From Terriglobia bacterium (lineage in GTDB: Bacteria; Acidobacteriota; Terriglobia; Terriglobales; Acidobacteriaceae): DNA of 51,942 bases. Shown here piece by piece: positions 18,302-26,297 of the stretch. Position 1 is the first letter of the stretch, and each line of letters begins with the position of its first letter. The notes under the pieces were generated by a model. It made no database searches. It saw only the letters and a program-made list of their open reading frames with translations, and was not told the origin of the DNA. The stretch lies in NCBI GenBank assembly GCA_020073105.1, contig JAIQFW010000020.1:1-51942 (forward strand). The letters are read 5' to 3'. A program made the position numbers and the translations under genes.

Positions 18302-18342
18302 GCCGAGTTCGCTCGGCGGGACAGCCCGGGGGCGGCTGTCCC
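18302..18342. repeat. Double hairpin between thiE and the first permease
   Basis: Two adjacent hairpins: GCCGAG/CTCGGC (18302-18307, 18312-18317) and a 9-bp stem GGGACAGCC/GGCTGTCCC (18318-18326, 18334-18342). A weak A-tract follows rather than T, so it may be a REP-like dispersed element more than a terminator. It ends 26 bp before the permease GTG. Confidence 0.55.
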
Positions 18343-18367
18343 CACCCAAAAATGCCCCACATAACCT

Positions 18368-19933
18368 GTGAGCACCGAAATCAAGACTCCGATTCCGCCA
18401 GCCGCCACCGACTGGGACATTCACAGCCATCAAGACAAGGAACTGATAAAAGGTTTGGGCCTCACCAGTTCCACCATGCTGGTGATGGGCTCGATGATCG
18501 GCTCGGGCATTTTCATCGTTTCGGCCGAGATCGCGCGAGAGGTGAATTCCCCGGCGCTGCTGATCGGGGCGTGGCTGGTAACCGGCTTCCTGACCATTGT
18601 CGGCGCACTTAGCTATGGCGAGTTGGCCGCCATGATGCCGAGAGCGGGTGGGCAATACGTTTACCTGCGCGAGTCGCTAGGGCCCCTCTGGGGGTTTCTC
18701 TACGGGTGGACGCTCTTCCTGGTGATTCAAACCGGGACCATCGCAGCTGTCGGCGTGGCCTTCGGCAAATTTCTCGGTGTGTTCTTCCCCTCAATTTCTT
18801 CCTCTAACTGGATCCTGCATTTCTGGAGGGTTCCACCCATCCATGTCGGTCCGATGGTCCTGGGCAACATGGAAGTGGGCCTGAACACACAAAATCTGGT
18901 TGCCATCCTTCTGGTGGTTGCGCTCTCGGTCATCAACATTTTCGGTATCAAGACGGGCGCAATCATTCAGAACATTTTCACCGCGGCCAAGGTCTCAGCG
19001 CTCTTTGGCTTGGTGTTGTTCGGAATCTTTCTAGGACGGAACGCACAGGCGCTGGCGGCGAATTTCCAGGGAAACTTCTGGCGCAACGCCGGCCTCGGTG
19101 CAATGCATGACATCGGCGGAGGAGTGTTGGTCGGCACGCTCACGGTTCTGGCGGTGGCGCAGGTGGGCTCGCTGTTCTCGGCCGACGCCTGGAACAACGT
19201 GACCTTCACCGCGGGCGAAGTCAAGAACCCCAGCCGCAACCTGCCGCTGTCCCTGGCGCTGGGTACAGGCGTGGTGATCGCGCTCTACATCGGATGCAAT
19301 TTCATCTACCTGAATGTTCTTCCGCTGGACGGAATTCGGGACGGTGCGACCATCCTGGCACGCGGCATCAAGTACGCCACGGAAGACCGGGTTGCCACCG
19401 CAGTGTTGACCCAGATGTTTGGAAGTTTGGGTGGCCTGTTGATGGCGGTGGCCATCATGCTGTCCAGCTTCGGCTGCAATAACGGCCTGATTCTGGCGGG
19501 CGCGCGCGTCTACTACGCCATGGCCAAGGATGGCCTGTTCTTCCGCAGCGTGGCCAATCTGAATCCGACCTACAAGACACCCGCCGTATCGCTCATGGTG
19601 CAGATGGTCTGGACTTGCGTGCTTTGTGTCTCGGGAAGCTATGGACAGCTGCTCGACTACATCATCTTCGCGGTGCTGGTGTTCTATATCTTGACCATCA
19701 TTGGCCTGTTCGTGTTGCGTCGGACGCATCCCGATGCCGAACGGCCGTACCGGGCGATTGGCTATCCCGTGCTGCCCGCCATTTATATTGTTATGGCTTT
19801 GTTTATCGATATCGTACTATTGCGCTACAAACCGCAGTACACGTGGCCGGGGTTATGCATCGTATTGTTGGGAATCCCGGTGTACTTTGCTTGGAAAACC
19901 AGCGCTTCTCGAAAGGTCAACCATGAGTCTTAG
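18368..19933 (+). CDS. APC-family amino acid permease 1
   Basis: The 521-residue protein has about twelve hydrophobic segments and the APC motif in the first helix, 'GSMIGSGIFIVSAEIAR', with 'GALSYGELAAMMPRAGGQYVYLRE' following. It should be a proton- or exchange-driven amino acid transporter of the inner membrane; the substrate is unknown. The start is a GTG at 18368. The stop overlaps the next permease start by 11 bases. Confidence 0.88.
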   Translation: MSTEIKTPIPPAATDWDIHSHQDKELIKGLGLTSSTMLVMGSMIGSGIFIVSAEIAREVNSPALLIGAWLVTGFLTIVGALSYGELAAMMPRAGGQYVYLRESLGPLWGFLYGWTLFLVIQTGTIAAVGVAFGKFLGVFFPSISSSNWILHFWRVPPIHVGPMVLGNMEVGLNTQNLVAILLVVALSVINIFGIKTGAIIQNIFTAAKVSALFGLVLFGIFLGRNAQALAANFQGNFWRNAGLGAMHDIGGGVLVGTLTVLAVAQVGSLFSADAWNNVTFTAGEVKNPSRNLPLSLALGTGVVIALYIGCNFIYLNVLPLDGIRDGATILARGIKYATEDRVATAVLTQMFGSLGGLLMAVAIMLSSFGCNNGLILAGARVYYAMAKDGLFFRSVANLNPTYKTPAVSLMVQMVWTCVLCVSGSYGQLLDYIIFAVLVFYILTIIGLFVLRRTHPDAERPYRAIGYPVLPAIYIVMALFIDIVLLRYKPQYTWPGLCIVLLGIPVYFAWKTSASRKVNHES

Positions 19934-21422
19934 ATTGTTTGCCCGCAAGGACATTGCCGCCCTCATGCAGGAAGCCGAGGGTGATGGGGGTGAGCACGGG
20001 CACGGATTGCGCCGTGCCTTGGGTCCTCTGAACCTGGTCACGCTGGGCATTGGTGCGATTATCGGCGCCGGCATTTTCGTCATCACGGGTCAGGCGGCGG
20101 CGCAGTTTGCCGGGCCGGGGATTTTGATCTCGTTTATTCTCGCCGGAATTGTCTGCGGATTTGCCGGGCTTTGTTACGCCGAGTTTGCCTCCATGATCCC
20201 GATCGCCGGCAGCGCGTACACCTATTCCTACGCAACTCTGGGAGAGCTCATTGCCTGGATCATTGGCTGGGACCTCATCCTGGAATACGCCTTCGGCGCT
20301 GCGACCGTCGCCGTCGGCTGGAGCGGACACTTTCGCGCGTTCTTGCACGATCTCGGTGTGACCTTGCCTGCCGTGCCGGCTTCGAACCTCACGTTGTTCG
20401 GTATCCACATGCATTTGAACTACGACTATATCGGTTTCCTGGTGATCATGGCGATCACGACCATTTTGGTGATCGGAATCAAGGAATCGGCGAATTTCAC
20501 CACCGGCATCGTGATCCTCAAGGTTGCGGTGGTGTGCATGTTTATCACGCTGGCCACGGCCTTTTTGATGAAGCACAATTGGCAGCCCAACTATTGGCAC
20601 CCGTTCATTCCCCCGAACACCGGGGAACGCGGGCATTTCGGATGGTCCGGCATCCTGCGCGGTGCTGGCGTGGTCTTCTTCGCTTACATTGGTTTCGACG
20701 CTGTATCCACGGCGGCTCAGGAGGCCAAGAACCCGAAGCGCGATATGCCTCTCGGCATTCTGGGCTCCTTGGTCATTTGTACGATTCTGTACATTCTGGT
20801 CTCCGGCCTGCTCACCCATCTCGTTCCCTACAGCGAACTCAATGTGCCCGATCCAGTGGTTGTCGGCATCCGTACTACGGGACAGCAGTGGGCCACGTTT
20901 ATGGTGGAGCTGGGAGCAATCGCCGGATTGGCGACTGTTATGCTGGTCATGCTTCTGGGGCAATCGCGGGTGTTTTATTCCATGTCGCGGGATGGCTTGC
21001 TGTGGCCGTGGGCCGGCAAGATTCATCCTCGCTTCCGCACGCCTTACCTCAGTTCCATCGTCGTTGGTCTTTTCGTGGCGATTCTGGCGACGCTGGTCCC
21101 GCTCAGTATTCTGGATGAAATGACCAGCGTGGGGACCCTGCTGGCATTTGCTCTGGTCAGTGCGGGAGTCTGGATCATGCGCAGGACCCATCCGGAGCTG
21201 AAGCGTCCCTTCAAGACCCCCCTGGTGCCGCTGGTTCCGATCCTCGGCGTCCTTTCTTCCGTCCTGTTGATTGTTTCTCTGTCCGGCTGGACCCTGCTCC
21301 GGTTGGTTGTCTGGCTGGCCATTGGATTGGCCATCTACTTCACCTACGGGAGCAAGAACAGTAAGGTGCAAGCGGCGCTGCAATCGCCGCCGCCGGAGCG
21401 GGCGCCATCCATGGCAGACTAG
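19923..21422 (+). CDS. APC-family (cationic amino acid transporter-like) permease 2
   Basis: The 499-residue protein has about twelve membrane helices, 'LGIGAIIGAGIFVITGQAA' in helix 1 and 'CYAEFASMIPIAGSAYTYSYATLGELIAWIIGWDLILEY'-type sequence (shown in part: 'AGSAYTYSYATLGELIAWII') typical of YfnA/CAT transporters. Later 'FFAYIGFDAVSTAAQEAKNP' is the CAT signature. The ATG at 19923 follows GAAAGG and overlaps the upstream gene, so the pair is probably one transcript. Substrate unknown, likely basic or branched amino acids. Confidence 0.9.
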   Translation: MSLRLFARKDIAALMQEAEGDGGEHGHGLRRALGPLNLVTLGIGAIIGAGIFVITGQAAAQFAGPGILISFILAGIVCGFAGLCYAEFASMIPIAGSAYTYSYATLGELIAWIIGWDLILEYAFGAATVAVGWSGHFRAFLHDLGVTLPAVPASNLTLFGIHMHLNYDYIGFLVIMAITTILVIGIKESANFTTGIVILKVAVVCMFITLATAFLMKHNWQPNYWHPFIPPNTGERGHFGWSGILRGAGVVFFAYIGFDAVSTAAQEAKNPKRDMPLGILGSLVICTILYILVSGLLTHLVPYSELNVPDPVVVGIRTTGQQWATFMVELGAIAGLATVMLVMLLGQSRVFYSMSRDGLLWPWAGKIHPRFRTPYLSSIVVGLFVAILATLVPLSILDEMTSVGTLLAFALVSAGVWIMRRTHPELKRPFKTPLVPLVPILGVLSSVLLIVSLSGWTLLRLVVWLAIGLAIYFTYGSKNSKVQAALQSPPPERAPSMAD

Positions 21423-21440
21423 GCTGCCCACGATTTCTTA

Positions 21441-21476
21441 GGCCTTCCGCACATACGCGGAAGGCCGTTTTGTTTT
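21441..21476 (+). terminator. Rho-independent terminator after permease 2
   Basis: A perfect 10-bp GC stem (21441-21450 with 21457-21466) closes a 6-base loop and is followed by GTTTTGTTTT. Confidence 0.88.
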
Positions 21477-21483
21477 ATAGTTC

Positions 21484-21570
21484 CGTCGTTGGTCGTTCGT
21501 CGTAGGTCGTTCGCTCCGTGCCTGTTTCGAATGGTTTTGGCTGACGACGAACGACGTACGACCAACGACG
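21484..21570. repeat. Long imperfect inverted repeat just before the K+ channel gene
   Basis: The outer 13 bp pair perfectly (21484-21496 with 21558-21570). Inside, CGTCGT (21498-21503) pairs with ACGACG (21551-21556), and a further four bases pair after a small bulge. All arms are built from GTCGTT/GGTCGT units. The right arm ends 3 bp before the ATG of the next gene. Confidence 0.75.
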
Positions 21571-21573
21571 CGC

Positions 21574-22572
21574 ATGAAGGCCCTGCACAACCTGCGGCTC
21601 ATCGGAATCGCTCTGGCACTTCTGACACTGATCGGGATGGCGGGTTTCCACCTCATCGAGGGCTGGTCCTGGTTCGATGGTTTCTACATGGTCATTACGA
21701 GCTTCAGCACCATCGGATATCAGGAAACACATCCACTGTCACATGCCGGCCGGGTGTTTAATGTTGGGCTCATCCTGGCAGGCGTAGCGCTAGTGTTTCT
21801 CGGAATCGGGTCACTCACCCAAGCTTTGCTAGAATTCGAGCTGCGAGACTTCTTCGGGCGGCGAAAAATGGAGCGCGAGATCGGCCGGCTCAGCGATCAC
21901 TACATTATCTGCGGCGCGGGACGAGTGGGCCGCAGCGCAGCGCGCGAGCTGGCGCGTCGTCCGGTGCCCTTCGTCATCATCGAGCAGAACGAAGCCAAGG
22001 CGGCACGCTATGCTAACGACTGGCTGATGCTGGTGGGCGATGCCACGCAGGAACAAACCCTGCGGCAGGTGCACATCGAACATGCCCGCGGGCTGGTAGC
22101 GGCAACCACCACCGACGCGACCAATCTTTACATCGTGCTCACGGCGCGCGGCCTGAATCCCCGGCTGAAAATCATCGCCCGGGCCAGCGAAGATGATGCC
22201 GAGAAGCACCTGCTGACCGCTGGTGCTGACTCTGTGGTCTCGCCTTACCACTTTGCCGGACAACGTATCGCCCAGTCTTTTCTCCGCCCGCACGTGGTAA
22301 GTTTCCTCGACACCGCGACCACCCATCTGGGGATTGATCTGGAGATCGGAGAGATCGAAGTACGGCAAGGGTCGGTGTTTTCCGGAAAAACGGTCGAGGC
22401 TTCCCGCATCCGCCAGGACCGCGGCATCATCATTCTCGCGATCAAGCGCGAGCAGGGTATGCACTTCAACCCCGCACCCGAAGACCGGATTGACGCGGGC
22501 GATTGCCTGATCGCCATGGGCGAACCTTCCCAGCTTCGGCAACTCGAACAGATGGCAGCGGCCCGGTCATGA
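21574..22572 (+). CDS. Potassium channel with TrkA-N and TrkA-C domains
   Basis: The 332-residue protein has two membrane helices (about 7-27 and 65-85) flanking a pore loop with filter 'TIGYQE' (residues 46-51). A Rossmann RCK/TrkA-N domain follows ('DHYIICGAGRVGRSAARELA'), then a TrkA-C domain (about 245-325, 'LEIGEIEVRQGSVFSGKTVE'). The layout matches MthK-type ligand-gated K+ channels, but the usual GYG is GYQ. Its stop overlaps the next gene by ATGA. No Shine-Dalgarno sequence is obvious, because the inverted repeat occupies that position. Confidence 0.88.
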   Translation: MKALHNLRLIGIALALLTLIGMAGFHLIEGWSWFDGFYMVITSFSTIGYQETHPLSHAGRVFNVGLILAGVALVFLGIGSLTQALLEFELRDFFGRRKMEREIGRLSDHYIICGAGRVGRSAARELARRPVPFVIIEQNEAKAARYANDWLMLVGDATQEQTLRQVHIEHARGLVAATTTDATNLYIVLTARGLNPRLKIIARASEDDAEKHLLTAGADSVVSPYHFAGQRIAQSFLRPHVVSFLDTATTHLGIDLEIGEIEVRQGSVFSGKTVEASRIRQDRGIIILAIKREQGMHFNPAPEDRIDAGDCLIAMGEPSQLRQLEQMAAARS

Positions 22573-24137
22573 AGATCGTCACTGCTGCCGAAATGCGCGA
22601 AATCGACCGTGTCACCGGCGAGCGCTTCGGAGTACCCTCGCTCACCTTGATGGAGAATGCAGGAACCGCGGTTGCTGAGTTTGTGCAATGGCACTACCCA
22701 TCGACGAAACGAATCGGCGTTATCTGCGGCAAGGGAAACAACGGAGGAGACGGCTTCGTGGCAGCGCGAAAACTGTACGATGCGAGAAGGGAAGTGGCCG
22801 TTCTGCTGCTGGCCGAGCCTTCCGAGTTGCGCGGCGATGCCGCCGAGATGTTCCGCCGGCTTTCCATGACTCCGGCGATTGTGCGGTCGCACGGGGAATT
22901 GAAGTCGGAGCCCGCACAACTCGTGTTCGATTCGGATGTCCTCGTCGATGCGATCCTGGGTACCGGGTTCCGCCCGCCCGCCAGCGGCCTGTATGCGGAA
23001 GCGATCGCATCAATGAACGCAAGTGGCGCGCCTGTGGTCGCGGTTGACATTCCTTCTGGGGCGGACGCCGATGTTATGGGAGAGCAAACCGGCGCGGTGG
23101 TTCGGGCGAATGCCATCGTGACCTTCACGGCCCCGCGCCCGGCCCACGTCTTCGGCGGCTTGACCTCGGGGCCGACTGTGATTTCGCCCATTGGCTCACC
23201 GGACGAGGCGATTACCTCGTCACTGCAAATGAATCTGATCACCGCCTATGAAATCGCCCCGTTGATCGGGCCGCGGCCTGCCACTTCAAACAAGGGAAGC
23301 TTCGGACACGCTTTGGTCGTTGGCGGCTCGCTGGGAAAGGCTGGGGCGGCGGCGATGGCAGGAATGTCCGCATTGAGAGTCGGGGCGGGACTGGCGACGG
23401 TTGCAACCCCGAAATCGGTACTGGCGACGGTCGCCGGATTTCACCCGGAAGTCATGACCGAAGCGTTGGAAGAAACCCGGGTAGGGACCATTTCGATGCG
23501 CGCTGGCAAACAGGTCAACGCGCTGGTGAAGGGAAAGACTGTGCTTGCGGTCGGGCCGGGAATTTCGCGAAACTCGCAGACGGCAAGTTTTGTGCGCTCC
23601 ATTGTGAAGAAACACAATTGCCCCGTGGTTCTCGATGCTGATGGATTGAATGCCTTCGAAGGGCACGCCGGTGAACTCAGGGGGAAATCGCGAGCGCTTG
23701 TTCTCACCCCTCATCCCGGAGAGATGGCACGTCTTACCGGCTCGACAGTAGCTGCGGTGCAGCGCGACCGGATCAATGTGGCCCGAAATTTTGCCCGGGA
23801 GCACGAGGTGATCGTCGTGCTAAAAGGACATCGCACCGTGGTGGCGACGCCGGGTGGCGAGGTTTGGGTGAATGCGACCGGGAATCCGGGGATGGCCACC
23901 GGAGGCACGGGTGACATCTTGACGGGCATGGTTGCGGGTTTCATCGCACAAAATCCTGACCGAATCCTTGTCGCGGTGATCGCCGCGGTCTATCTTCATG
24001 GTCTTGCCGGCGATGTGGCCCGCGAAAGTATGGGTGAACATTCGTTGGTGGCGACCGATCTCGTGAAGGCTCTGCCAGAAGCGTTCCGACGGGTGCGCCA
24101 TGCCGCGAAAAATCCGCACGTCGAGATCCATGGCTGA
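22569..24137 (+). CDS. nnr: Bifunctional NAD(P)H-hydrate epimerase/dehydratase
   Basis: The 522-residue enzyme repairs hydrated NAD(P)H. The N-terminal epimerase (about 1-215) has 'MKIVTAAEMREIDRVTGERF', 'ICGKGNNGGDGFVAARKL' and 'VAVDIPSGADADVMGE'. The C-terminal ADP-dependent dehydratase (about 230-520) has 'NKGSFGHALVVGGSLGKAGA', 'VLTPHPGEMARLTG' and 'NATGNPGMATGGTGDILTG'. The start is the ATG overlapping the channel stop. Full length for the fused form found in most bacteria. Confidence 0.95.
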   Translation: MKIVTAAEMREIDRVTGERFGVPSLTLMENAGTAVAEFVQWHYPSTKRIGVICGKGNNGGDGFVAARKLYDARREVAVLLLAEPSELRGDAAEMFRRLSMTPAIVRSHGELKSEPAQLVFDSDVLVDAILGTGFRPPASGLYAEAIASMNASGAPVVAVDIPSGADADVMGEQTGAVVRANAIVTFTAPRPAHVFGGLTSGPTVISPIGSPDEAITSSLQMNLITAYEIAPLIGPRPATSNKGSFGHALVVGGSLGKAGAAAMAGMSALRVGAGLATVATPKSVLATVAGFHPEVMTEALEETRVGTISMRAGKQVNALVKGKTVLAVGPGISRNSQTASFVRSIVKKHNCPVVLDADGLNAFEGHAGELRGKSRALVLTPHPGEMARLTGSTVAAVQRDRINVARNFAREHEVIVVLKGHRTVVATPGGEVWVNATGNPGMATGGTGDILTGMVAGFIAQNPDRILVAVIAAVYLHGLAGDVARESMGEHSLVATDLVKALPEAFRRVRHAAKNPHVEIHG

Positions 24138-24156
24138 CGCCCTGGCCGTTGGGACA

Positions 24157-24184
24157 TTGACCAGAGCAGCAATGCCGCTATCTT
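24157..24184 (+). promoter_or_regulatory. Candidate sigma-70 promoter for the PilZ gene
   Basis: TTGACC (24157-24162) and TATCTT (24179-24184) are spaced by 16 bp in the 158-bp gap before the PilZ gene. Moderate match only. Confidence 0.35.
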
Positions 24185-24295
24185 ATTGTCAATAAGTAAC
24201 TTAAGGGTAGTTGCCCCACGGGGCGGACTGGGCCCACGGGTCGGTCATCCGTAATCTGCCGCGGAGGCCAACTTCGTGAAATAGTGGTTTCGGCT

Positions 24296-24688
24296 ATGAC
24301 CCACTTCCCCCAACCGAACCCTCAGCATCGTGCGACGCGAATTCAACTTGGTACCTCAGCCCTGGCCCTGGTGAAACTGGAAGACGGCCAGCGCGCCAAA
24401 GCCAAACTTCAGACCGTTTCCGTCACCGGAGGTCTCCTGTATCTGTCCCGCCCACTCGGCGAAGGGGACTTCGTTGAGGTTGCCTTCCAGACCCAGTCCG
24501 GCCCCGTGCATGGCATGGCGGAAATGCTGCACGCCCGGCGGATCTCTGCCGACGGAATCCTGCAGGCGTTTCGATTCGTCGCGCTCGACGATGACGATCA
24601 TAAGACACTGAGCTACACGGTGGACACAACCACGGAGCGCAACTTTCTGCTAGGACCTACACAGTTCTCCAAACAGAATTCACATTAG
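24296..24688 (+). CDS. PilZ-domain-like protein
   Basis: The product of 130 residues is a single small beta domain with 'HRATRIQLGTSALALV', 'TVSVTGGLLYLSRPLGEGDFVEVAF' and a closing 'QAFRFVAL', the strand order of PilZ domains. The canonical c-di-GMP motif RxxxR...D/NxSxxG is only partly kept (RATR and SVTGG, where a D/N-x-S is replaced by T-V-S-V-T). Binding of c-di-GMP is therefore unproven. The start could be ATG 24296 or the in-frame GTG 24284. It is 55 bp ahead of tsaE. Confidence 0.7.
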   Translation: MTHFPQPNPQHRATRIQLGTSALALVKLEDGQRAKAKLQTVSVTGGLLYLSRPLGEGDFVEVAFQTQSGPVHGMAEMLHARRISADGILQAFRFVALDDDDHKTLSYTVDTTTERNFLLGPTQFSKQNSH

Positions 24689-24743
24689 GAGAAGACCTAC
24701 GCCTTCGCTGGACGCATTGGACCCTCGCTATACTGGTCTGGCG

Positions 24744-25172
24744 ATGGAGACGCGGGAATTCATTACGCACTCGCCGGAGGAGACAGTCGTCCTGGGGCAG
24801 AGGCTGACCTCGCTTCTGATTCCGCCCAAGGTCGTGCTGCTTCGTGGCGATCTGGGGGCTGGAAAGACCACTCTGGTGAAGGGGATTGCGGCAGGATTTC
24901 GTGCCGCCTCCGAGGAGGATGTCACCAGTCCCACCTTCACGCTCGTCCACGAGTACCGGGGGCCGGGAGTGAATCTCTACCACATCGACTTGTACCGGGT
25001 GGACACGCCGCGGCAACTGGAGACGCTGGGCTTGGACGACCTAATCGGGGATAGCAGTGTCCTGCTGGTCGAGTGGGGAGACAAGTTCGAGCGTTTTGTG
25101 CTTGAGCGGGATGTGGAGATCGCGCTGGAGCGGGTGGGGGAGAACACACGAAGAATCAGAGTAAGTTGTTAG
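24744..25172 (+). CDS. tsaE: tRNA threonylcarbamoyladenosine biosynthesis ATPase TsaE
   Basis: The 142-residue protein has a Walker A motif, 'GDLGAGKTTLVKG' (residues 35-47), and the TsaE signature 'VTSPTFTLVHEYRG' followed by 'YHIDLYRV' and 'LLVEWGDKF'. TsaE drives the TsaB/TsaD complex that makes t6A at position 37 of ANN-decoding tRNAs. The start at 24744 gives the family-typical N-terminus. Gene is convergent with fabI. Confidence 0.93.
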   Translation: METREFITHSPEETVVLGQRLTSLLIPPKVVLLRGDLGAGKTTLVKGIAAGFRAASEEDVTSPTFTLVHEYRGPGVNLYHIDLYRVDTPRQLETLGLDDLIGDSSVLLVEWGDKFERFVLERDVEIALERVGENTRRIRVSC

Positions 25173-25220
25173 CGCGATTCCTCTGCGACCTCCGCGTACT
25201 CGGCGGTGAAAGCTTTTGAC

Positions 25221-25991
25221 TTAGAACCCCATGATGTTATAGCCGCAGTCCACGTAAATCACCTCTCCAGTGATTCCCGAGCTAGCGTCAGACGCCAGAA
25301 AAACTCCCGTGGCCCCCACCTCGTTCACATCAACATTGCGTTGAAGCGGCGCGCGCTCAGCGTGCGACTTCAACATGTCGCTGAGGCCGGAAATGCCCCG
25401 TGCCGCCAGGGTCTTGATCGGTCCGGCCGAGATGGCGTTCACCCGAATCTTCCGTTTGCCCAGGTCCTGCGCCAGGTAGCGCACCGTACACTCCAGCGCA
25501 GCCTTGGCGACGCCCATCACGTTATAGTGAGGCACGACTTTCTCGGCGCCATAGTAGGTCATGGTGATGACGCTGCCGCCATCTTCCATCAGAGGAGCAG
25601 CGGCCCGGGCTACAGCAATCAGCGAATAGACGCTTACGTCGTGAGCAACGCGAAAACCTTCCCGCGTGGTGTTGACGAAGTCGTTCTTCAGTTCGTCGGC
25701 GGGAGCGAAGGCCACGCTGTGTACTAGTACATGCAGCTTGCCGTAGCGTTCTTTGAGTGTTGCGAAAAGGCGGTCGATCTCGGCGTCGTTCGACACATCG
25801 CACATGAAGGCTTCCGCACCCGGCAGGGAGAGGATCAGGTCCTTGGCTTCCTGTTCCAGGCGTTCGTTCTGGTAGGTGATGGCCAGCTTGGCGCCGGCGT
25901 TGTGCAGCCCTTGCGCAATCGACCATGCAATCGAGCGCTTGTTGGCGACTCCGAAGACGACGGCGTTACGGCCTGCTAGATCCGATGACAT
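25221..25991 (-). CDS. fabI: Enoyl-[acyl-carrier-protein] reductase FabI
   Basis: The 256-residue NADH-dependent reductase reduces trans-2-enoyl-ACP in the last step of fatty-acid elongation. The cofactor motif 'VFGVANKRSIAWSIAQ' and the catalytic pair Tyr156 and Lys163 ('HYNVMGVAKAALE') match FabI numbering of Escherichia coli exactly, as does 'YYGAEKVVPHYN' before it. The start has a good ribosome binding site (GAGGGAGA). It is monocistronic and convergent with tsaE. Being FabI, it belongs to the triclosan-target type of enzyme. Confidence 0.96.
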   Translation of the reverse strand: MSSDLAGRNAVVFGVANKRSIAWSIAQGLHNAGAKLAITYQNERLEQEAKDLILSLPGAEAFMCDVSNDAEIDRLFATLKERYGKLHVLVHSVAFAPADELKNDFVNTTREGFRVAHDVSVYSLIAVARAAAPLMEDGGSVITMTYYGAEKVVPHYNVMGVAKAALECTVRYLAQDLGKRKIRVNAISAGPIKTLAARGISGLSDMLKSHAERAPLQRNVDVNEVGATGVFLASDASSGITGEVIYVDCGYNIMGF

Positions 25992-26020
25992 GGAGATCTC
26001 CCTCGAAAATGGAAGGAAAA

Positions 26021-26049
26021 AGAATATCAGTCGCCTGGGGGATTGACCA
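26021..26049 (-). promoter_or_regulatory. Candidate sigma-70 promoter for fabI
   Basis: On the minus strand TGGTCA (26049-26044) and TATTCT (26026-26021) are 17 bp apart, about 30 bp upstream of the fabI ATG. Each hexamer matches four of six consensus bases. Confidence 0.4.
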
Positions 26050-26187
26050 CTGAGACCAGTTTCTTACGGACAGGCGGGACTGCGAACCGCGGGGCACACA
26101 AGGTCTCAGCGCGGACTGTTTGCGGGGCCTCAGTGGCCAGCGGCCCAGTTGCTGATCAATCTGTGCAACTGAGGCCAAGCCTCCTAC

Positions 26188-26216
26188 TTGACCGATAAAG
26201 GTATGCCGGGGATAAT
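26188..26216 (+). promoter_or_regulatory. Sigma-70 promoter for the GloVer repeat protein
   Basis: TTGACC (26188-26193) and GATAAT (26211-26216) are 17 bp apart; each hexamer matches five of six consensus bases. The predicted leader is about 75 nt. Confidence 0.6.
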
Positions 26217-26297
26217 CATCGCCTACCCTGGGGTTTGGTTCATAGTGTCTGTTCCCTTAGCTCAGCCGATTTCGCCAAGCTGCGACGGAGGACTTCA

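Larger units (their letters stand above)
25992..26297. other. Divergent intergenic region between fabI and the GloVer gene
   Basis: This 306-bp gap holds a candidate minus-strand fabI promoter and a plus-strand promoter (separate entries). The middle part (about 26050-26180) has no reading frame or strong repeat that I can support. Confidence 0.5.

Noticed and set aside
19917-21431. Minus-strand open frame of about 500 codons over permease 2
   Set aside because: The composition (Asp/His/Arg/Gln-rich) is that of an antisense frame to a membrane protein.
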